A stretch of 8,532 nucleotides of DNA from an uncultured Clostridia bacterium (lineage in GTDB: Bacteria; Bacillota; Clostridia; Oscillospirales; Acutalibacteraceae): contig CALGGQ010000089.1 in the NCBI GenBank assembly GCA_937915775.1, positions 1 to 8,532 of the forward strand, read 5' to 3'. A program made the position numbers and the translations under genes. This document shows, in pieces, positions 5,045-8,532 of this stretch; position 1 is the first letter of the stretch, and every line of letters starts with the position of its first letter. The notes under the pieces were generated by a model that saw nothing but the letters and a program-made list of their open reading frames with translations, had not been told where the DNA came from and made no database searches.

Positions 5045-6901
5045 ATGAAAAAAGTATTATCGCTGTTTTTATCGCTGGTGATGCTGCTGTCTGTTTTATC
5101 GGCATTCGGGCTGTCTGCTTCGGCAGCAACCTACCGTCAGCAGCTCAAGGATAAGGGTTTTCCCGATAGCTATCTTGATTCGCTTGTTGCATTGCATAAT
5201 CAGTATCCGAACTGGGAGTTCAAGCCGTTTAAAACAGGGGTGAACTGGTCTGATGCCGTGGATGGCGAGCGCTCCTCCCATTCCAAGCAGATTATTGAAA
5301 AGACCTCGTCGTATTCGGATATCTATTACTGCAACTGTGATTCCTGTACCCGGGGCGGCAGTTACAAGTACATTTATGGCTCCTGTGTGGCTGCCTCCAG
5401 ATGGGCGGTTGAATATTTTATGGACCCGCGTAACTGGCTGGATGAAAAGCATGTTTTCCAGTTTGAGGGGCATAATTACGATTCCTCGCAGGTGCAAAGC
5501 GGCGTGGACGCTATTCTGAAGCCTACATGGATGTATAATTCCTATATATCATATGTTAATACGAGCGGAAAAACCGTTACCTATAAAAATGCAAGCGGCA
5601 AAAAGGTGACCTATGCCAAGGCGATTATGACGGCTGCCAAGAAGAGCGGCGCCAGCCCGTATTACCTTGCCTCCCGCATTGTGAAGGAAGTCGGTGCAAC
5701 AAGCCCGACGGCAACCGGCGTGTGCGGCACCAGAACGCCGTTCATCGGGATGTATAACTATTACAGCATCGGCGCCGGCGGCGGTGCGATGGCAGGGCTG
5801 GAATATGCCTCCGGCTTTCTGAAAACAGAACAGAGCACCACTATGTATGCCTCCTACAGTTCCAAAAAGAAGAAAGCATACGGAACTCAAACGGCGCTCA
5901 GTGCCGGTCAGTATATGTCCTATATCAAGACCTGCGGTGATTATTATAAGGTCAGGCTGTACGGCTCGGGATTTTCCACCGGCAAGACCGGCTTCGTGCT
6001 GAAATCGGCGCTTCGGACAACCTATTTTAACTATAACCGTCCGTGGACGAATCCGTATAAAGCCATTTACGGCGGCGCGCAGTTTATCAGCGCCAATTAT
6101 CTGAACAATCAGTATACCTCTTATCTGGAGAAGTTTAACGTCAATACCGACTCGAGTGAGCTTTACGGCCATGAATATATGCAGAATGTCAATGCGCCGT
6201 CGATTGAAGCGGAGTCAACATACAAGGCGTACAGCGCCGCAGGGTTGCTCAGCAAAAAGCATGTGTTCTATATCCCTGTCTTTAACAATATGCCGGGCAA
6301 TACGACGGAAAGCGGCAGTACCGGCAGTGACAGCGGCAGCAGCTCCGTGAGCAGCACTGCCTCAGTGCCGACGAAGCTGAAGCTGACCAGCCGTACGGTA
6401 ACCTCCATTGCACTGAAATGGACGGGCGTGAAGAATGCCAGCCAGTATTATGTTTATATTAAGAATAACACGAAGGGCACAAAGTTTGATAAGTATGTAA
6501 CCACCACCAGCGCTGTTCTCAGCAATCTTACGGCGGGTAACAGTTACAGCATTTGGGTTTGCGCTAAGGTGGGGGATAAATGGACGGATTATTCCAAGGA
6601 GCTGAAGGCAAAAGCGATTCCGATGAAAACCGCCATTACGGCAATCTCCTCTACCGGCACGGGCGAGCTTTACGCCAAGTGGAAAACCGTGAGCGGCGCG
6701 ACGGGCTACCGTATTGAATATTCACGCAATAGCTCGTTTACCAATATTGTCGGCTCGCGCGATGTCACCGGTAACAGCCATACGGGGCATAACTTCACGA
6801 AGGGCGTAACCTATTACGTCAGAGTCAGAGCCTATACAGAGGTGGACGGCAAACGCTACTACGGAAAGAAATCTGCCACAAAAACTGTTGTTTCTAAATA
6901 A
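5045..6901 (+). CDS. Secreted glucosaminidase-like cell-wall hydrolase with C-terminal FN3 pair
   Basis: The 618-residue protein has a clear signal peptide (MKKVLSLFLSLVMLL..., cleavage probably after SASA at residue 27). Residues 30-70 carry the FPDSYLDSLVALHNQYPNWEF start of a Firmicute wall-hydrolase family. The catalytic region runs from about 110 to 415, with YFMDPRNWL, VFQFEGHNYD, SPYYLASRIVKEVG, YNYYSIGA and RPWTNPYKAIYGGAQFI. E215 in the KEVG motif is the probable acid catalyst of an endo-beta-N-acetylglucosaminidase (LytB/LytG-like) acting on peptidoglycan glycans. An SH3-like stretch (about 278-325) interrupts this region, and a CxCxxC cluster lies at 96-101. A Ser/Gly linker (418-440) leads to two FN3-like domains, about 441-526 and 527-618, probably for wall or glycan contact. 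There is no LPXTG motif or other anchor, so the protein is likely released or wall-bound. It has its own promoter and a bidirectional terminator. Confidence 0.87.
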   Translation: MKKVLSLFLSLVMLLSVLSAFGLSASAATYRQQLKDKGFPDSYLDSLVALHNQYPNWEFKPFKTGVNWSDAVDGERSSHSKQIIEKTSSYSDIYYCNCDSCTRGGSYKYIYGSCVAASRWAVEYFMDPRNWLDEKHVFQFEGHNYDSSQVQSGVDAILKPTWMYNSYISYVNTSGKTVTYKNASGKKVTYAKAIMTAAKKSGASPYYLASRIVKEVGATSPTATGVCGTRTPFIGMYNYYSIGAGGGAMAGLEYASGFLKTEQSTTMYASYSSKKKKAYGTQTALSAGQYMSYIKTCGDYYKVRLYGSGFSTGKTGFVLKSALRTTYFNYNRPWTNPYKAIYGGAQFISANYLNNQYTSYLEKFNVNTDSSELYGHEYMQNVNAPSIEAESTYKAYSAAGLLSKKHVFYIPVFNNMPGNTTESGSTGSDSGSSSVSSTASVPTKLKLTSRTVTSIALKWTGVKNASQYYVYIKNNTKGTKFDKYVTTTSAVLSNLTAGNSYSIWVCAKVGDKWTDYSKELKAKAIPMKTAITAISSTGTGELYAKWKTVSGATGYRIEYSRNSSFTNIVGSRDVTGNSHTGHNFTKGVTYYVRVRAYTEVDGKRYYGKKSATKTVVSK

Positions 6902-6918
6902 ATAACAGTAATAAAAAA

Positions 6919-6948
6919 CCTCGGGAGCATTAAGCAATGCTTCCGAGG
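6919..6948. terminator. Bidirectional rho-independent terminator
   Basis: CCTCGGGAGCATT (6919-6931) pairs with AATGCTTCCGAGG (6936-6948) around the loop AAGC, with a single G-T wobble. It is followed on the + strand by CTTTTGTT and on the - strand by a run of six T. It lies between the stops of the wall hydrolase gene and of the converging gene at 6955, so it ends both transcripts. Confidence 0.92.
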
Positions 6949-6954
6949 CTTTTG

Positions 6955-7638
6955 TTATGCATCCTGGGATATATACGCTCCGTCATCGGTGCAGATGAGG
7001 GAGTTATTGCCGAAGCGGTAAAAGCGTTTCAATCCTTTCAAAGAGTCACTGATATCGCTTACAAGCAAATCGCTTTTGCTAATAGCGCGCAGACGGTTGC
7101 TGCAGCAGACGTAAACATTTTTTTCATCTGCCGAAACAAAGCACGGCTCGCTGAACGTGGCAGATTCCCTGGAGCCGATGCGCAAGTCAACGCTCAGCTT
7201 GATATCCAGGCTGTAGCGGATAACGCAGTTTTCCTCCTTACAGCAGCTCCAGATGTAATCGCCGTCACGCGCAAGACCGGTCACGGTGTTGCCGTGGTAA
7301 TCCAGTGTTTTATCCCAGAGCTTCTCACCCTTGGGGGAGAACATACCGCACTGCCCGTTCGGGAAGATAATAAACACGCTTTTATCTTTTAGTATGGCGG
7401 CGTCGCACTGTGCGTAGCCGGAAATCGCTTCGCTCAGCTTCTTGTATGCTGAGCTGCCGAACTTTTTCATCAGGTAGGCGTTCTTGGTGATGACCTCCTT
7501 GTCCAGCGTTTTGAGGTTCAGCAGGTAGTACATAACGCCGTCCGGTGCGTCAAGCGAGGGCTTTTTTTCAGCAATGATTATCTTACTGTCGGTGTAACGG
7601 ACAACGTCCACAACCTCCCGATTACTGATTTTAACCAT
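6955..7638 (-). CDS. Unrecognised cysteine-rich, beta-propeller-like cytoplasmic protein
   Basis: I do not recognise the family. The 227-residue product has no signal peptide or membrane segment. Its many short beta-like stretches (for example SVFIIFPNGQCGMFSPKGEKLWD and DEKNVYVCCSNRLRAISKSD) resemble blades of PQQ- or WD40-type propellers, but it is short for a full propeller. It has nine cysteines (78, 97, 132, 133, 138, 166, 178, 179, 216), including two adjacent CC pairs, which is high for a cytoplasmic protein. The ATG at 7638-7636 shares one base with the rex stop (TGATG), a common sign of coupled translation, and GAGG lies 7 bases upstream inside rex. A GTG at 7641 is an alternative start that adds one residue. 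It is the last gene of the rex operon, before a terminator. A thiol- or redox-linked role is only a guess from context. Confidence 0.75.
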   Translation of the reverse strand: MVKISNREVVDVVRYTDSKIIIAEKKPSLDAPDGVMYYLLNLKTLDKEVITKNAYLMKKFGSSAYKKLSEAISGYAQCDAAILKDKSVFIIFPNGQCGMFSPKGEKLWDKTLDYHGNTVTGLARDGDYIWSCCKEENCVIRYSLDIKLSVDLRIGSRESATFSEPCFVSADEKNVYVCCSNRLRAISKSDLLVSDISDSLKGLKRFYRFGNNSLICTDDGAYISQDA

Positions 7639-8276
7639 CACTCCACCTCGCTCTCGGTGCTCGTCAGGTAGCTCAGCGTCATCAGGCTGTCCGTCAGATG
7701 TACATTTTCCACCAGTACCTCCGGATGTGCCATAGCGATGTCATAGTTGGAGAAGTTCCAGAAGCTGTGAATGCCGAGACGGCACAGCAGGTCGGTCAGC
7801 TCCTTCATATCGTTGGAGGGAATGCAGATAACGGCGCATTTCGGCGCGTTATCAATGCAGAAGTTCTCCAGATAATCAATATGCCTGACGGGAATGGAAT
7901 GAATGATTTTGCCGCTCATCGCTTCATTTTTATCGAAAATGCCGATAAGCTTAAAGCCGCTCTGGCGCTGTGAGATTTTGCTTGCCACTGCTTTGCCGAG
8001 ATTGCCGGCACCAATCAGAATGGTGGGGATTTCCGCGTTCAGACAAAGAATTTCACCGATTTTCCTGTACAGCTCCGGCACGTTGTAGCCGTAGCCCTGC
8101 TGACCGAAACCGCCGAAGCAGTTAAAATCGTGGCGGATTTGCGAAGCCGTCAGCCCCATACGCTCTGCCAGTTCCTTGGAACTGATGCGCGCGATGCCGT
8201 TCGTTTTCAGCATTTCAAGAAAGCGGTAATACCGCGGCAGCCGCTTGATAACGGAAAGGGAAATATCTTCTTTCAT
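7638..8276 (-). CDS. rex: Redox-sensing transcriptional repressor Rex
   Basis: Rex is a homodimeric repressor that senses the NADH/NAD+ ratio. It binds operators when NADH is low, is released by NADH, and controls fermentation and respiration genes. The 212 residues match the usual 205-220. The N-terminal winged helix (about 1-75) shows PRYYRFLEML, RISSKELAERMGLTASQIRHDF and the wing FGGFGQQGYGYNV. The Rossmann domain has GAGNLG at 89-94 and an aspartate (D115 in IGIFDKNE) after the second strand, as in NADH-binding members. The C-terminus has the family's ENVHLTDSLMTLSYL segment, which forms the domain-swapped helix in known structures. AAGGTG lies 5 bases before the ATG. The gene follows the dehydrogenase gene by 34 bases, and its stop overlaps the next start by one base, so it sits inside an operon. 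No complete Rex operator is visible in the window. Confidence 0.95.
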   Translation of the reverse strand: MKEDISLSVIKRLPRYYRFLEMLKTNGIARISSKELAERMGLTASQIRHDFNCFGGFGQQGYGYNVPELYRKIGEILCLNAEIPTILIGAGNLGKAVASKISQRQSGFKLIGIFDKNEAMSGKIIHSIPVRHIDYLENFCIDNAPKCAVICIPSNDMKELTDLLCRLGIHSFWNFSNYDIAMAHPEVLVENVHLTDSLMTLSYLTSTESEVE

Positions 8277-8290
8277 ATTCTCACCTTATC

Positions 8291-8324
8291 TTATTATTTC
8301 GTCATCTTTATTATTTCGTCATCT
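8291..8324. repeat. Exact 17-bp tandem duplication spanning the dehydrogenase stop codon
   Basis: TTATTATTTCGTCATCT occurs twice with no gap, at 8291-8307 and 8308-8324. On the minus strand the unit encodes the final Met-Thr-Lys-stop codons of the dehydrogenase. The second copy (8291-8307) lies in the spacer before rex and repeats that ending out of use. It looks like a replication-slippage duplication. Confidence 0.95.
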
Positions 8325-8532
8325 CGGTAATCGTTTCCATCACATAATCGCCGAATTCATCGCAGGTGCAGCCGGTATCTCTGCCGGTAACAACCAGCTT
8401 CTTTTCCTCGAACATACACTTATCCAGTGCTGCTTCAAGTGCGTCTGCTTCCTTCTGATATCCAATGTGGGAGAGCAGCATGACCGTTGCGCGCAGCATG
8501 GAGCACGGGTCGGCATACTTTTCTCTGCCCTC
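8311..8532 (-). CDS. Isocitrate/isopropylmalate dehydrogenase family protein (3' end only)
   Basis: The frame is open to the window edge and gives the last 73 residues. They include YADPCSMLRATVMLLSHIG, a form of the conserved ADPxSMxxxxxMLLxHxG segment near the C-terminus of NAD(P)-dependent isocitrate and 3-isopropylmalate dehydrogenases, then a helix with EADALEAALDKC and VVTGRDTGCTCDEFGDYVMETI, which fits the T-GRDxGGxxxTxEFxDxV ending of the family. These enzymes oxidatively decarboxylate 2-hydroxy acids and make NADH or NADPH. The ending with VTGR...EFGDYV favours an isocitrate dehydrogenase-like member over LeuB, but the substrate- and cofactor-binding parts lie outside the window. An in-frame ATG at 8499 is internal. 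rex follows 34 bases downstream on the same strand, and no terminator is visible between them, which suggests a shared transcript. Confidence 0.8.
   Translation of the reverse strand, partial: EGREKYADPCSMLRATVMLLSHIGYQKEADALEAALDKCMFEEKKLVVTGRDTGCTCDEFGDYVMETITEMTK

Noticed and set aside
5549..6172. Minus-strand open frame of 207 codons inside the wall hydrolase gene
   Set aside because: It is antisense to the conserved catalytic region and has no recognisable motif or ribosome binding site.
6937..7392. Plus-strand open frame of 151 codons opposite the cysteine-rich protein gene
   Set aside because: It begins inside the terminator hairpin and has no ribosome binding site. The minus-strand frame is longer, is coupled to rex and ends at the terminator.
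8311..8499. A separate small protein of 62 residues starting at 8499
   Set aside because: The frame continues without a stop to the window edge and upstream codons match the dehydrogenase family (KYADPCS), so the ATG is internal.

Overview
The window looks like chromosomal DNA from a Gram-positive anaerobe of the Clostridia, probably a gut Ruminococcaceae/Oscillospiraceae-type organism. The pointers are strong AAGGAGG-like ribosome binding sites, an L-arabinose operon of Firmicute type, secreted cell-wall proteins with fibronectin type III (FN3) domains, a VanW-domain protein, and a Rex repressor with the FGGFGQQGYGYNV wing seen in this group. The genus call is inference. I see no mobile element, phage gene, tRNA, rRNA or CRISPR array, and no gene-free stretch longer than about 155 bases.

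Left part (2-4447, + strand): the 3' end of an FGGY sugar kinase (probably L-ribulokinase), then araA (L-arabinose isomerase) and araD (L-ribulose-5-phosphate 4-epimerase). The three are spaced by 12 and 4 bases and together carry L-arabinose to D-xylulose 5-phosphate. Only 11 bases after araD, and with its ribosome binding site overlapping the araD stop, lies a gene for a secreted protein with two beta-repeats, two FN3-like domains and a VanW domain. A perfect 16-bp bidirectional terminator closes this unit.

Middle part (4458-6948): a leftward XRE-type regulator faces away from a rightward secreted glucosaminidase-like cell-wall hydrolase with a C-terminal pair of FN3 domains. Their 152-bp divergent intergenic region holds a near-consensus sigma-A promoter, a 7-bp inverted repeat that could be an operator, and a short hairpin that includes the ribosome binding site. 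The hydrolase appears to carry an SH3-like domain inserted inside its catalytic region and a cysteine cluster (CxCxxC). A second bidirectional terminator follows.

Right part (6955-8532, - strand): an operon read right to left. It starts beyond the window edge with an isocitrate/isopropylmalate dehydrogenase family gene (only its last 73 codons are present), continues with rex, the NADH/NAD+-sensing repressor, and ends with an unrecognised cysteine-rich, propeller-like cytoplasmic protein whose start overlaps the rex stop (TGATG). The gap between the dehydrogenase and rex contains an exact 17-bp tandem duplication that includes the dehydrogenase stop codon.

Most genes are ordinary. The points that merit a second look are the cysteine-rich partner coupled to rex, the domain insertion in the wall hydrolase, the wall protein appended to the arabinose genes, and the divergent control region.
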